NCBI GenBank assembly: GCA_947625365.1
Contig: CANQNZ010000006.1
Span: 1-27,631 of the forward strand
Direction of reading: 5' to 3'
Length of the DNA stretch: 27,631 nt
Source: an uncultured Bacilli bacterium
GTDB taxonomy: Bacteria > Bacillota_I > Bacilli_A > RF39 > UBA660
Shown here piece by piece: positions 13,392 to 21,311 of this stretch (positions are counted from its first letter, which is position 1; every line of letters starts with the position of its first letter). The notes beneath the pieces were generated by a model, which did no database searches, had not been told where the DNA came from, and worked only from the letters and a program-made list of their open reading frames with translations. The translations under genes were made by a program, and so were the position numbers.

Positions 13392-13748
13392 ATGAATAAA
13401 AAAGAAGAATTTAAACGTTTTGCCTCTTTTCATCCGGAGCTCGTAAAATATATTAAAAATGGTGATATGACTTGGCAAAAATTTTATGAAATATATGATA
13501 TTTATGGCGAAGATAATAATGCTTGGAAAGAATATATAAATAATAACTCTACTGCTTCAAACAGTAGCCTTAAAGGTATAAGTGATATGGTTAAAAGCGT
13601 GGATATGGATAGCATTCAAAAACATATTAATACAGCGCAGAAAGCTTTAGGTTTTATTTCTGAACTTACCACTAAAAATCCTGCTTCAGCTTCAGCTGCT
13701 AAAGGGCCCATTTCGCCAAGACCCTTAAATAAATTTTTTGAGGATTAA
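13392..13748 (+). CDS. ylbD: YlbD-like protein
   Basis: A 118-residue protein. Its N-terminal half (FKRFASFHPELVKYIKNGD, TWQKFYEIYDIYGED) resembles the Bacillus YlbD family, annotated as putative coat proteins although the role is not established. The C-terminal half is low in complexity (ASNSSLKG, ASASAAKGP). GGTGATAG precedes the ATG. A ylbE-like gene starts four bases after its stop, the same order as in Bacillus, which supports both calls. No sporulation genes are visible here, so a coat role is not implied. Confidence 0.6.
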   Translation: MNKKEEFKRFASFHPELVKYIKNGDMTWQKFYEIYDIYGEDNNAWKEYINNNSTASNSSLKGISDMVKSVDMDSIQKHINTAQKALGFISELTTKNPASASAAKGPISPRPLNKFFED

Positions 13749-13752
13749 GCCT

Positions 13753-13974
13753 ATGCAAAAAAGTTTACAAATAAAATTTCAAGAAAATCCTAAAATGAAA
13801 GAGTTATTAAAACTAAATTCTTACTGGTATAAAGATTTAAATCGTAGTGCAAATAATTATAAAAAATTTGAAAATGCTATGAAAGATTTATATAAGCTTA
13901 GAACAACAGATAAATTAAGTGATGCTATAGAAAACATTGACTTAATAAGTAGCGTTTTAAATGTTTTAAACTGA
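13753..13974 (+). CDS. ylbE: YlbE-like protein
   Basis: A 73-residue protein with the YlbE family pattern: a short helix (QIKFQENPKMKELLKL), then NSYWYKDLNRSANNYKKFENAMKD, close to the family's NPxWYRxLsRxP block. The function of the family is unknown. ATG at 13753 is preferred to the TTG at 13738 because GAGGA (13740-13744) sits correctly before it. It ends in TGA, evidence that TGA is a stop in this genome. Confidence 0.6.
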   Translation: MQKSLQIKFQENPKMKELLKLNSYWYKDLNRSANNYKKFENAMKDLYKLRTTDKLSDAIENIDLISSVLNVLN

Positions 13975-13985
13975 TAATCAAACTA

Positions 13986-14015
13986 TTGACTTTGTCTTTT
14001 TTTATGTTATATAAT
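13986..14015 (+). promoter_or_regulatory. Promoter of the pilin-like gene
   Basis: TTGACT (13986-13991), 18 bases, TATAAT (14010-14015), about 20 bases ahead of the AAGGAGA ribosome site of the gene at 14038. Confidence 0.6.
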
Positions 14016-14037
14016 TGTAGCATAAGGAGAGATATAA

Positions 14038-14502
14038 ATGGGGAATAAAAAATTAAACAGAAAAGGTTTTACTTTGATAGAATTATTAGCAGTTATTGTT
14101 ATTTTAGCTATATTGATTTTATTAGCTATGCCTAGTGTATTAAATATTATGGAAAATGCCAGATTTGGTGCGTTTAAAACTGAGGCTGAATCAATAGTTA
14201 AAGCGGCTCAGACGCAGTATGCTCAGGACTCGATTACTTCTTCTTTAGGTGGAAATAAATGTTACACTTTAGATGATATTGATGTTGATAATAAATCTGG
14301 AAAAGCAGCTAAAATTGATATTAAATCTACAACAGACCAAACAACAGGAAAAACTACGGTTAGTTATAAAATATCCTTCGATAATGGATCTTACAAGACT
14401 AAAAATGACGGAGTAGAATATGAAAAAATCAGTTCATTAAAATCTAGTGATGTGGATAAATCCGGTACTTCTTTAACATCATACAGTTGCTCCGGCAGCT
14501 AA
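14038..14502 (+). CDS. Type IV pilin-like (prepilin) protein
   Basis: A 154-residue prepilin. A short basic leader ends in G10, and cleavage before F11 would give a mature FTLIELLAVIVILAIL helix with the conserved Glu at mature position 5. The C-terminal part is polar with two Cys (KCYTL and SYSCSGS) that may form the pilin-type disulfide loop. Such proteins build type IV pili or competence pseudopili, but no assembly ATPase, prepilin peptidase or other com genes are in the window. It is monocistronic, with its own promoter and terminator. Confidence 0.85.
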   Translation: MGNKKLNRKGFTLIELLAVIVILAILILLAMPSVLNIMENARFGAFKTEAESIVKAAQTQYAQDSITSSLGGNKCYTLDDIDVDNKSGKAAKIDIKSTTDQTTGKTTVSYKISFDNGSYKTKNDGVEYEKISSLKSSDVDKSGTSLTSYSCSGS

Positions 14503-14508
14503 TAATAG

Positions 14509-14532
14509 CAAGTGTCAATCACTTGTTTTTTT
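14509..14532 (+). terminator. Terminator of the pilin-like gene
   Basis: CAAGTG (14509-14514) pairs with CACTTG (14520-14525) around TCAAT, followed by seven T. Confidence 0.7.
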
Positions 14533-14554
14533 CTACCATAAAATAAATAAATAA

Positions 14555-14563
14555 TGGTATACT
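14555..14563 (+). promoter_or_regulatory. Extended -10 promoter
   Basis: TGGTATACT gives a TG-n extension with the -10 TATACT (14558-14563). There is no good -35 at the expected distance, which fits the extended -10 class. It precedes the zinc-ribbon gene. Confidence 0.4.
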
Positions 14564-14598
14564 AATGATAGAGTGAATAAAAATATAGGAGTGATTAT

Positions 14599-15291
14599 AT
14601 GTTATGTCCAAGATGTAATAGTGAAAATGAATTAGGAGAGAAGTTTTGTCGTCATTGTGGTGCTCCTTTAGTTGATGAAGAATTATTCTTATCTGATAAA
14701 GAAAGAAAATTAAGAAAAAAAGAGAAGAAAAGACAAGAAAAATTAAAGAGAAAACAAGAGCAAAAAACTTATAGTATTAATGTTAAACAAGGCCCTAAAA
14801 AAACATATTCATTAAATGAGAAAGCGTATCGTCGTGACCCGGCTAGAATGGCGTTTAGTTTATTTAAATCATTAATTGTTTTAGTAATAATTATTATACT
14901 AGGATATTATTTAGGTGGTTATATTTTGAAGGTTGTTGCTGAAAAGACAGACCACTATAGTGCAGGTGGTACTAATGTAGCTTCAGTTAATTATGTTTTA
15001 GGAGACCGCCCGGTTAAGAAAGTAAAATATAGTTATGATAACGGTATTAAAGTAGAATATCAATTTGATGCCGTTGATAATAAAGGTGATGATTTAACAA
15101 AATATGTTTCTTATGTAATGGAACATAACAAGTTTTTAATAGAGGGAAATGAATTTAATCCTTCGACGGAAAACGGTAGTGTTAAATTATATGTTCAACC
15201 GACTACTTTAAATTCTGATAAAATTATTATGGAAATAAATTGGACAACTAATGCTTATTCGATAACTTTATATAAGCAAAAAAATATTTAG
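14599..15291 (+). CDS. Zinc-ribbon membrane protein, unknown
   Basis: A 230-residue protein with an N-terminal zinc ribbon (C3, C6, C17, C20 in MLCPRC and FCRHCG). A very basic helical stretch follows (about 33-56, alternating Lys, Glu, Arg), then one membrane helix (about 86-110) and a C-terminal extracytoplasmic domain of about 120 residues rich in beta-type sequence. This cytosolic ribbon plus anchor layout is common in Bacillota proteins of unknown role. Start follows TAGGAGTG. Flanked by its own extended -10 promoter and a terminator. Confidence 0.6.
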   Translation: MLCPRCNSENELGEKFCRHCGAPLVDEELFLSDKERKLRKKEKKRQEKLKRKQEQKTYSINVKQGPKKTYSLNEKAYRRDPARMAFSLFKSLIVLVIIIILGYYLGGYILKVVAEKTDHYSAGGTNVASVNYVLGDRPVKKVKYSYDNGIKVEYQFDAVDNKGDDLTKYVSYVMEHNKFLIEGNEFNPSTENGSVKLYVQPTTLNSDKIIMEINWTTNAYSITLYKQKNI

Positions 15292-15319
15292 AACAAGTTT
15301 TTAAAAAGCTTGTTTTTTT
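15292..15319 (+). terminator. Terminator after the zinc-ribbon gene
   Basis: AACAAG (15292-15297) pairs with CTTGTT (15309-15314), with TTTTT/AAAAA extending the stem inward past a bulged G, followed by a T run. Confidence 0.65.
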
Positions 15320-15354
15320 AAAGGCTTTTTGAGATAATTTTACTGGTGGTAGTA

Positions 15355-16266
15355 ATGTTAATAATTGGGTCACATGTTTCATTTGGTAAAACTCAATTAA
15401 TGGGGAGTTTAAAAGAAGCCTTAAGTTATGGGGCAAATACATTTATGTTTTATACCGGAGCACCTACCAATACGGTAAGAAAACCAATCAATGATATTTT
15501 TACAACTGATGCGTATGAAATTATGAATGAAGAAGGAATAGATTTGCAAAATATAATTTGTCATGCTCCTTATATTGTAAATTTAGCTAATAGAAATGAT
15601 GAAGATAAATATAATTTTAGTGTTAATTTTATTAAAGGCGAAGTAAGTAGATGTGAAAAACTGGGAATAACTAAATTAGTTTTGCATCCGGGAAGTGCAG
15701 TCAAGATTACCAGTGAAGAAGGAATAAATAATATTATAAATGGCTTAAATAGAATATTAACTCCAGAATGTAAAGTGCAAATTTTATTAGAGACTATGGC
15801 CGGAAAGGGCAGTGAATTAGGTTGTACAACCGAGCAGTTAAAACAAATTATTGATAATGTGACTAATAAAAAGTGTATTGGCGTTTGTTTAGATACTTGC
15901 CACTTAAATGATGCTGGTTATGATATGCAAAATTTTGAAGAATATTTAGATGATTTTGATAAGCAAATCGGTCTTGATAAAATTGGCTGTATCCATATTA
16001 ATGATAGTAAAAATCCTAAAGCTTCGCATAAAGATAGACATGCTAATATAGGTTTTGGTTATTTAGGTTTTGACGCTTTAAATAACATTGTTTATAACCC
16101 GCGTTTAGAAAAGATACCTAAAATTTTAGAAACACCTTATATTGGCGATACCGATGAGTCAAAAGAACGTCTGTATCCACCTTATAAATTTGAAATTGAA
16201 ATGTTTAGAAATAAAAAATTTGATAAAGAACTATTAAATAAAATTAGAAATTATTATAAAAACTAG
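15355..16266 (+). CDS. nfo: Deoxyribonuclease IV (AP endonuclease)
   Basis: Endonuclease IV family TIM-barrel enzyme of 303 residues that cleaves 5' of abasic sites in base excision repair, the step after a glycosylase such as the MutM encoded at 9777. Metal-site and fold motifs appear in order: GSHVSFGK, ICHAPYIVNLA, LVLHPGSAV, ILLETMAGKG, CLDTCHLNDAGYD, HINDSKNPKASHKDRH, NIGFGYLGF and ILETPYI. ATG at 15355 is preferred to the in-frame GTG at 15346, because GGTGG (15345-15349) then serves as ribosome site and the protein begins MLIIGSHVSF. A second gene follows after 13 bases. Confidence 0.96.
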   Translation: MLIIGSHVSFGKTQLMGSLKEALSYGANTFMFYTGAPTNTVRKPINDIFTTDAYEIMNEEGIDLQNIICHAPYIVNLANRNDEDKYNFSVNFIKGEVSRCEKLGITKLVLHPGSAVKITSEEGINNIINGLNRILTPECKVQILLETMAGKGSELGCTTEQLKQIIDNVTNKKCIGVCLDTCHLNDAGYDMQNFEEYLDDFDKQIGLDKIGCIHINDSKNPKASHKDRHANIGFGYLGFDALNNIVYNPRLEKIPKILETPYIGDTDESKERLYPPYKFEIEMFRNKKFDKELLNKIRNYYKN

Positions 16267-16279
16267 GGGGGAATGTATT

Positions 16280-16855
16280 ATGTACTATTATGTACCAATT
16301 GAACAAATAAAAAAAGGGCAGGATATCACTGATATCGATACGTATATGGGTCCTGCTCCTTATACAAGCGATTATACAGAAAATAGAATAATTCGTAATT
16401 TTTATGATTTCTGTCTTATTGTTTATTATAATAAAACTCATAATCCTGATACAGCAACAGAAATAATGACAGGTCAGCAAATACCGGTTTTGACTACGAG
16501 GGTTATTCTCAAAGAAGATGAAAGTGAAGAGATAAAATATCCTAATACGAAAGATATTCATACTTATATTCGTAATGCTTTAGTTACTTTAGAAAATAGA
16601 GAAATATATCCAGGTGTTTTTTCTAAACAAAACTGTTTAGGGGAAATGGACTATTGGCAAGCCAAACATATCTTAGAAGTATATAAAATTAGATATAAAA
16701 AAAAGCAACTTGAAAAAATTTTAGCAGAGTTATTTAAACAAGGTCAAGAAATATATTTTCAAGCTCAGCAAAGTTTAACTAAAGAATTAGAAGATAGTCA
16801 AAATCAAACTATTAATATTTTAAGATTAATTGATGAAATTGAAAAATCATCTTAA
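16280..16855 (+). CDS. Unknown protein
   Basis: A 191-residue soluble protein, not recognised. The N-terminal half looks globular with many Tyr (MYYYVPIEQIKKGQDI, YTENRIIRNFYDFC). The C-terminal half (about 125-191) is a long charged helix with a Lys/Glu/Gln pattern that may form a coiled coil. AGGGGGG precedes the ATG, 13 bases after nfo, so it is probably co-transcribed. Its last four bases overlap the last bases of the convergent minus-strand gene. Confidence 0.6.
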   Translation: MYYYVPIEQIKKGQDITDIDTYMGPAPYTSDYTENRIIRNFYDFCLIVYYNKTHNPDTATEIMTGQQIPVLTTRVILKEDESEEIKYPNTKDIHTYIRNALVTLENREIYPGVFSKQNCLGEMDYWQAKHILEVYKIRYKKKQLEKILAELFKQGQEIYFQAQQSLTKELEDSQNQTINILRLIDEIEKSS

Positions 16856-17115
16856 TTTAAGAAAGGTTTAAATTTTTCGGAATACTCTTTAAAGAGTATT
16901 TTTATTTTGGCAAAATTATCTTCAGTATAATGATTTTTATAAGCATCTAAATTAAAGTTATCATAATTTTTAAATATATCTTGCCAATGATTTTTAATAA
17001 ACGCATAAGTAAAATCAAGTTCACTATCACTTAAAACAATATTATGCATTAAAGCAAAGCTAGTAACTTGCTCTTTTGTTAATTTAGCAACATAATTTTT
17101 AATTAAATTGTCCAT
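16852..17115 (-). CDS. DUF2624 (YqfT)-like small protein
   Basis: An 87-residue helical protein (NYVAKLTKEQVTSFALMHNI, then LSDSELDFTYAFIKNHW) that resembles the small DUF2624/YqfT family. In B. subtilis yqfT lies next to nfo (yqfS), as it does here within one gene, which supports the match; the role is unknown. GAGGTGAAAG precedes the ATG. Its 3' end contains the terminator palindrome used by the convergent gene. Confidence 0.5.
   Translation of the reverse strand: MDNLIKNYVAKLTKEQVTSFALMHNIVLSDSELDFTYAFIKNHWQDIFKNYDNFNLDAYKNHYTEDNFAKIKILFKEYSEKFKPFLN
16881..16908 (+). terminator. Terminator palindrome inside the convergent gene
   Basis: AATACTCTTTAAAGAGTATT (16881-16900) is a perfect 20-base palindrome followed by TTTATTTT. 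It lies 25 bases past the stop of the plus-strand gene but inside the coding sequence of the minus-strand DUF2624-like gene. Confidence 0.6.
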
Positions 17116-17193
17116 CTTTCACCTCTATCAATAATAGTATATGTGATTGTATACTTTTTTAGTATAAAAGAAATAATAATATTAGGTGATTTT

Positions 17194-19173
17194 ATGCAAA
17201 GAATAAAAAAAATAAGTGCTTATTTTTTAGTAGCAGTTATATTTATGATAGCAGGAATTAAAATATATTCTTTAAATACCTTAAATAAAGAGTATTACAC
17301 TAATTTATTAAATGCAAAGCAAGAGAAAATAATTACGCTAAGTTCTGCTCCTAGGGGACGTATTTTAGACCGCAATGGTAATATCTTAGTAGATAATATT
17401 GGAGTTAAAACAATTGTATATAAAAAAACAAATGGGATTACTACTAATGAAGAAGTAAAAATCGCCCAGAGTTTAGCTTCTATTATTAATTTAAATTACT
17501 CGGAAAAAGAAAAAGAAAATAAAGAGTATTATATCCTTTTACATAAAGAGCAAACTGATAAATTAATTACTAAAAAAGAAAAAGATAAGGTGCAAAATCG
17601 TAAACTTAAAACTAGTGATTTAGAAAAACTCAAATTAAAGCGTATTACTAAAGAAATGTTAGATGAACTTTCGGCGCAAGATAAGTTAGCAGCTCATATA
17701 TATGCTTTAATGAATAAAGGTTATAAATATGAAATAAAAACAATAAAAAATGAAGATGTAACCGAAGAAGAGTATGCGAAAGTAATAGAAAGAAATATCA
17801 AAGGAGTAACAGGTAGTATTAGCTGGGAAAGGACTTATCCTTATGGTAAAGTTTTAAAAAATATTTTTGGCACAATATCTAGTAGTCAAACGGGACTTCC
17901 TAGCGAAGTTAAAAATGAATATTTGAAGAAGGGTTATAGTTTAAATGACCGCGTAGGTATAAGTTATTTAGAAAAAGAATACGAAGATTATTTAAAAGGG
18001 CAAAAAGCTACTTATAAAGTAAATGCTGATAATACTTTAACTTTATTAAATAAAGAAAAAAGAGGAAATGATTTAGTGCTTTCTTTAGATATAAATTTAC
18101 AGATGGATATTGAAAAAATCATGGAAGAAAAAATCCTAGCCGGCAAAAAATTACCGAATACGGAATATTATAATCATGCTTATGTCATAGTTAGTAATCC
18201 TCAAGATGGTTCTATTGTAGCTTTTGCTGGTAAAAGATTATTAGAAAATACTAAAGATTTTGAAGATATCAATCAAAATATCATAACTTCGGCTTATACT
18301 ATGGGTTCAGTAGTTAAAGGAGCATCTCATACAGTAGGGTATCGCTATAATTTAATTGAACCGGATAAAAAGTTAGTAGACTCTTGCGTTAAATTACATT
18401 TTGTTCCCGAAAAGTGCTCTTTTAAAAGGTTAGGAGTTTTAACAGATATTACCGCCTTAAAATGGTCAAGTAATTATTATCAATTTTTAACAGCGATAAA
18501 ATCTACAGGTAAAACATATCATTATAATATGGATTTAAAAGCTACAGCTTTAGATTTTAAAAGATATCGTGATACTTTTGCTGAGTATGGCTTAGGAGTT
18601 AAAACTAATATTGACCTGCCTAATGAGCAAATTGGTTTAATTGGTTCTAAAGTTGCCGATGACCTACTTTTAAATCTAAGTATTGGCCAGTATGATACTT
18701 ATACTCCTATTGAACTTGTGCAATACATAAACACTATCGCCAGTAACGGTCAAAGAAAAAAACTTAGTTTAATGCAAAAAATTGTTAGTGAAGATGGTCA
18801 AGTTTTGAAAGAAAATACCGGAGAAGTTTTAAATAAAATAGAGATGGATGAATATTATTTTTCGCGTATTAAAGAAGGCTTTAGAGAGGTTATAGATGGA
18901 GGTACAGGAAGAGGATATACTGATTTAAAATATAACCCGGCGGGAAAAACCGGGACTAGTGAATCATTTTATGATAGTGATAATGATGGGACTGCTGATG
19001 TTAAAACAATTACTATGTCTTATGCCATGTTTGCTCCTTTAGATAACCCAAAATATAGCTTAGTCGTTATTTCTCCTCATGTTTCTCATGAAAATGGTAA
19101 AACCGAATATACTGCTTATATAAATAAACACATTAGTACAGAAGTTTCGAAAATTCTCTTTGAAAATTATTAA
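17194..19173 (+). CDS. Class B penicillin-binding protein (transpeptidase)
   Basis: A 659-residue monofunctional D,D-transpeptidase that cross-links peptidoglycan. One N-terminal membrane helix (about 9-27) is followed by the dimerisation/pedestal domain, opening with SAPRGRILDRNGNILVDN. The transpeptidase domain has SxxK (S372-V-V-K375), SxN (S425-S-N427) and KTGT (from K585). The pedestal is of the PBP2/PbpA type, but I cannot say whether it serves elongation or division. No mreCD, rodA or ftsW lies nearby. The start at 17194 follows AGGTGAT and gives a normal short cytoplasmic tail; the frame extends 17 codons further without support. Confidence 0.93.
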   Translation: MQRIKKISAYFLVAVIFMIAGIKIYSLNTLNKEYYTNLLNAKQEKIITLSSAPRGRILDRNGNILVDNIGVKTIVYKKTNGITTNEEVKIAQSLASIINLNYSEKEKENKEYYILLHKEQTDKLITKKEKDKVQNRKLKTSDLEKLKLKRITKEMLDELSAQDKLAAHIYALMNKGYKYEIKTIKNEDVTEEEYAKVIERNIKGVTGSISWERTYPYGKVLKNIFGTISSSQTGLPSEVKNEYLKKGYSLNDRVGISYLEKEYEDYLKGQKATYKVNADNTLTLLNKEKRGNDLVLSLDINLQMDIEKIMEEKILAGKKLPNTEYYNHAYVIVSNPQDGSIVAFAGKRLLENTKDFEDINQNIITSAYTMGSVVKGASHTVGYRYNLIEPDKKLVDSCVKLHFVPEKCSFKRLGVLTDITALKWSSNYYQFLTAIKSTGKTYHYNMDLKATALDFKRYRDTFAEYGLGVKTNIDLPNEQIGLIGSKVADDLLLNLSIGQYDTYTPIELVQYINTIASNGQRKKLSLMQKIVSEDGQVLKENTGEVLNKIEMDEYYFSRIKEGFREVIDGGTGRGYTDLKYNPAGKTGTSESFYDSDNDGTADVKTITMSYAMFAPLDNPKYSLVVISPHVSHENGKTEYTAYINKHISTEVSKILFENY

Positions 19174-19187
19174 TAGTTTGATATAAT
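19160..19187 (+). promoter_or_regulatory. rpmG promoter
   Basis: TTGAAA (19160-19165) within the PBP 3' end, 16 bases, TATAAT (19182-19187), about 30 bases before the rpmG start. Confidence 0.5.
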
Positions 19188-19219
19188 AAGTTTGCGTTTA
19201 TTTAAAGGAGGGAAGTATT

Positions 19220-19384
19220 ATGGCTAAAAATGAAAATAGAAATGATGTAGGACTTAAATGTAGTGAATGTAAAAATGTTAACTATTTTACAAGTAAAAAT
19301 AAGAAGAATACTCCAGAAAAATTAGAACAAAAGAAATTTTGTAAACATTGTCGTAAGACAACTATTCATAAAGAAGTAAAATAA
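19220..19384 (+). CDS. rpmG: 50S ribosomal protein L33
   Basis: A 54-residue L33 of the zinc-binding (C+) type. It has CSEC at 14-17 and CKHC at 41-44, with NYFTSKNKKNTPEKLEQKKF between, and ends RKTTIHKEVK. GGAGGG stands before the ATG. secE and nusG, which usually follow rpmG, are not here. Confidence 0.95.
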   Translation: MAKNENRNDVGLKCSECKNVNYFTSKNKKNTPEKLEQKKFCKHCRKTTIHKEVK

Positions 19385-19402
19385 GACAAGGAGGTTTTGC
19401 AG

Positions 19403-19606
19403 ATGAAAAGTGCATTATTAAAATATAAAGAATTATTATTAGGTAGTAGGAATGTTATGGCTATTGGTAATAGTTGCTTTTTTGACGATACTAAAAAATA
19501 TGCTCAATTATATCCTATGAAAGATACAGTTAAACAAGCAAATTATCAAAGTAATACGCAAGGATATACTAGAAAACGTATTAATCGTAAAATGTTAAGA
19601 AAGTAA
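19403..19606 (+). CDS. Small basic protein, unknown
   Basis: A 67-residue protein, very basic at its C-terminus (YTRKRINRKMLRK), not recognised. AAGGAGG (19388-19394) fits the ATG at 19403. It starts 19 bases after rpmG and 43 bases before efp, so it probably belongs to a translation-related operon. The basic tail and neighbours would suit an RNA- or ribosome-binding protein, but that is only inference. Confidence 0.6.
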   Translation: MKSALLKYKELLLGSRNVMAIGNSCFFDDTKKYAQLYPMKDTVKQANYQSNTQGYTRKRINRKMLRK

Positions 19607-19649
19607 TAGTTTATTAAATAAACGTTGCCAATAAAAATGAGGTGTGATT

Positions 19650-20210
19650 ATGAATATTAATATTAATGATATTAAAAATGGAATGACAGTTTTAATTGAT
19701 GGTAATCTATGTTTAATTCAAGAATTCCAACACGTTAAACCAGGTAAAGGTCCAGCTTTTGTCCGTATTAAATTAAAGAATTTAAAAACTGGTTCAATAG
19801 TTGAAAATACTTTTAATACCAATATAAAAATTGAAAGAGCTCATGTTGACCGTAAGAAAATGCAATTTTTATATGCGGCTGGAACAAACTATGTGTTTAT
19901 GGATACAGAAACTTATGAACAAGTAGAAATTCCAGAAGAAAAATTAGAAGATGAAAAAAAATTCTTAAAAGAAAATTTAGAAATAGATATTTCTTATTAT
20001 GAAGGAGAGATTATTGGCATTACTTTACCAGAAAAAGTAGAATATGAAGTAGTTGAAACTTTTGATGCTACAAAAGGAAATACTACTAACAATGCTATGA
20101 AAGATGCAACTATTGAAACTGGTTATGTTGTTAAAGTTCCACTATTTATTACAAATGGTGAAAAAATAATTATCTCTACTAAAGATGGAAAATATTCTTC
20201 AAGAGCTTAA
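19650..20210 (+). CDS. efp: Translation elongation factor P
   Basis: EF-P of 186 residues, which relieves ribosome stalling at proline runs. The N-terminal KOW-like domain opens MNININDIKNGM. The loop VKPGKGPAFVR carries K33, the residue modified in many bacteria. The two OB domains include EIIGITLPEKVEYEVVET and the C-terminal KVPLFITNGEKIIISTKDGKY. ATG at 19650 is preferred to GTG at 19644 because GAGGTG precedes it. No modification enzymes are in the window. Confidence 0.96.
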   Translation: MNININDIKNGMTVLIDGNLCLIQEFQHVKPGKGPAFVRIKLKNLKTGSIVENTFNTNIKIERAHVDRKKMQFLYAAGTNYVFMDTETYEQVEIPEEKLEDEKKFLKENLEIDISYYEGEIIGITLPEKVEYEVVETFDATKGNTTNNAMKDATIETGYVVKVPLFITNGEKIIISTKDGKYSSRA

Positions 20211-20229
20211 AACTTTAAGTTCTTTTTTT
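20203..20229 (+). terminator. efp terminator
   Basis: GAGCTTAA (20203-20210) pairs with TTAAGTTC (20215-20222, one G-T pair) followed by seven T. The stem includes the last codons and stop of efp. Confidence 0.6.
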
Positions 20230-20238
20230 AAAAATTTA

Positions 20239-20267
20239 TAGACAAACAAATGTTTCTATTTTATAAT
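20239..20267 (+). promoter_or_regulatory. Promoter of the gene at 20283
   Basis: TAGACA (20239-20244), 17 bases, TATAAT (20262-20267), then GAAGGAGG before the ATG at 20283. The leader is only about ten bases. Confidence 0.5.
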
Positions 20268-20282
20268 TTAGAAGGAGGATAT

Positions 20283-20900
20283 ATGAAAAATAAAATAAAA
20301 GCTAAAGAAAGTATTGAATATATAGTAATTGATAATTATATAAATGCCAACTCAAGACCAACTTTAAACCTTCTTAAAAACAAAGTTAAAAATCATTTAA
20401 AAAATATTAAAGATAATTTAGTAAATGAAAGCACTGGCTATAAGGCACGAATTAATAATAAAAGTATTGGGAAAATGATATTTCCAGCTCCTTATTTTAA
20501 TCCTTTTTCGAAAGAATATGTTGCGAACTTAAATGCTTTATTACAGGTAAAAGAACTTTTTCAAAAAGCAATATATATTGATACTTTAAAAATGATGAAA
20601 GATAAAGATAAAAAAGAAAAATTTCATCATTTTGTCGCTCCTTTAATTATGAATAAACAAAGATATCGGGTTTTAATAACGGCGTGTCAAAAAGAAAATT
20701 CTAGTTATTTATACATTTTAAACACAAGTGTTTTTTTAGAAGAAATGCCTTTTTTAGGTAAAACAATTAAAGTGCAAGATTTAGTTAACAATATTAAACT
20801 TTATAATTACAAAGAGCAAGACTATGAATATTACGATGTGGAACGCATGCGCAAAGAGAATATTATTAAAGAGCAAAAGCCAAAATATTCCGGTTGCTAA
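20283..20900 (+). CDS. Unknown protein with phage polyvalent-protein (LPD3/PBECR)-like features
   Basis: A 205-residue soluble protein. Its middle (GYKARINNKSIGKMIF, then NLNALLQVKELFQKAIYID, KFHHFVAPLIMNKQRYRV and LITACQKE...LYILNTSVFLE) recalls the LPD3/PBECR-type domains found in large polyvalent phage proteins and some nuclease-like toxins. The match is from memory and weak. ATG at 20283 is chosen because GAAGGAGG lies just upstream. It has its own promoter and stands alone between efp and a pilin-like gene. If the likeness is real, it could be a phage or mobile-element remnant; no other phage genes are visible. Confidence 0.35.
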   Translation: MKNKIKAKESIEYIVIDNYINANSRPTLNLLKNKVKNHLKNIKDNLVNESTGYKARINNKSIGKMIFPAPYFNPFSKEYVANLNALLQVKELFQKAIYIDTLKMMKDKDKKEKFHHFVAPLIMNKQRYRVLITACQKENSSYLYILNTSVFLEEMPFLGKTIKVQDLVNNIKLYNYKEQDYEYYDVERMRKENIIKEQKPKYSGC

Positions 20901-20923
20901 AATAAGATATAATGCGCTATAAT
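20894..20923 (+). promoter_or_regulatory. Promoter of the second pilin-like gene
   Basis: TTGCTA (20894-20899) in the 3' end of the preceding gene, 18 bases, TATAAT (20918-20923), ahead of AGAGGA and the ATG at 20943. Confidence 0.45.
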
Positions 20924-20942
20924 TAAAGAGGATGTGATAAAG

Positions 20943-21311
20943 ATGAAAAAAAATGGTTATACGGCAATTGATTTATTAATTGTTATTGTGGTATTTGGGG
21001 CTATAACATTTTTTACAATTTCCAAAGTATCTTATGCTTTAAGTGATGATAAAAGTGAAGTCTATAATTTAGAAGTAAAATATATAGAGCAACAAGCTAG
21101 AGCTTATGGGAATACGAAAATAGAAGAAATTAAACAAAAAAGTACTACTGTTACAGTTGACCATTTAATAAATGAACATTTCTTAGACCCAGATGATGAA
21201 TCTAACAATATTTATGACCCTCGTGATAAAACCGAAACTTTAAATAATAAAAAAGTTAAACTTACATATGATGAAAAAAATAATGAAGTAAAAGCTAAAT
21301 TTCAAGACTAA
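20943..21311 (+). CDS. Degenerate type IV pilin-like protein
   Basis: A 122-residue protein with a prepilin-type N-terminus: a four-residue leader MKKN, then G5 before YTAIDLLIVIVVFGAITFF. The usual Glu at mature position 5 is Asp here. The rest is polar and acidic with no Cys. It may be a minor pseudopilin or a pilin fold used for another surface role. ATG at 20943 is preferred to GTG at 20934 because the leader is then the expected length. It ends in a terminator, so it is monocistronic. Confidence 0.65.
   Translation: MKKNGYTAIDLLIVIVVFGAITFFTISKVSYALSDDKSEVYNLEVKYIEQQARAYGNTKIEEIKQKSTTVTVDHLINEHFLDPDDESNNIYDPRDKTETLNNKKVKLTYDEKNNEVKAKFQD

Noticed and set aside
15346..15354. GTG start for nfo at 15346
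   Set aside because: It falls in the GGTGG ribosome site, and the family normally begins with a short M-x-I-G-S-H-V-S sequence, matching ATG at 15355.
16244..16561. Minus-strand frame opposite the gene at 16280
   Set aside because: No ribosome site, implausible composition, and the plus-strand frame has a strong AGGGGGG site and follows nfo closely.
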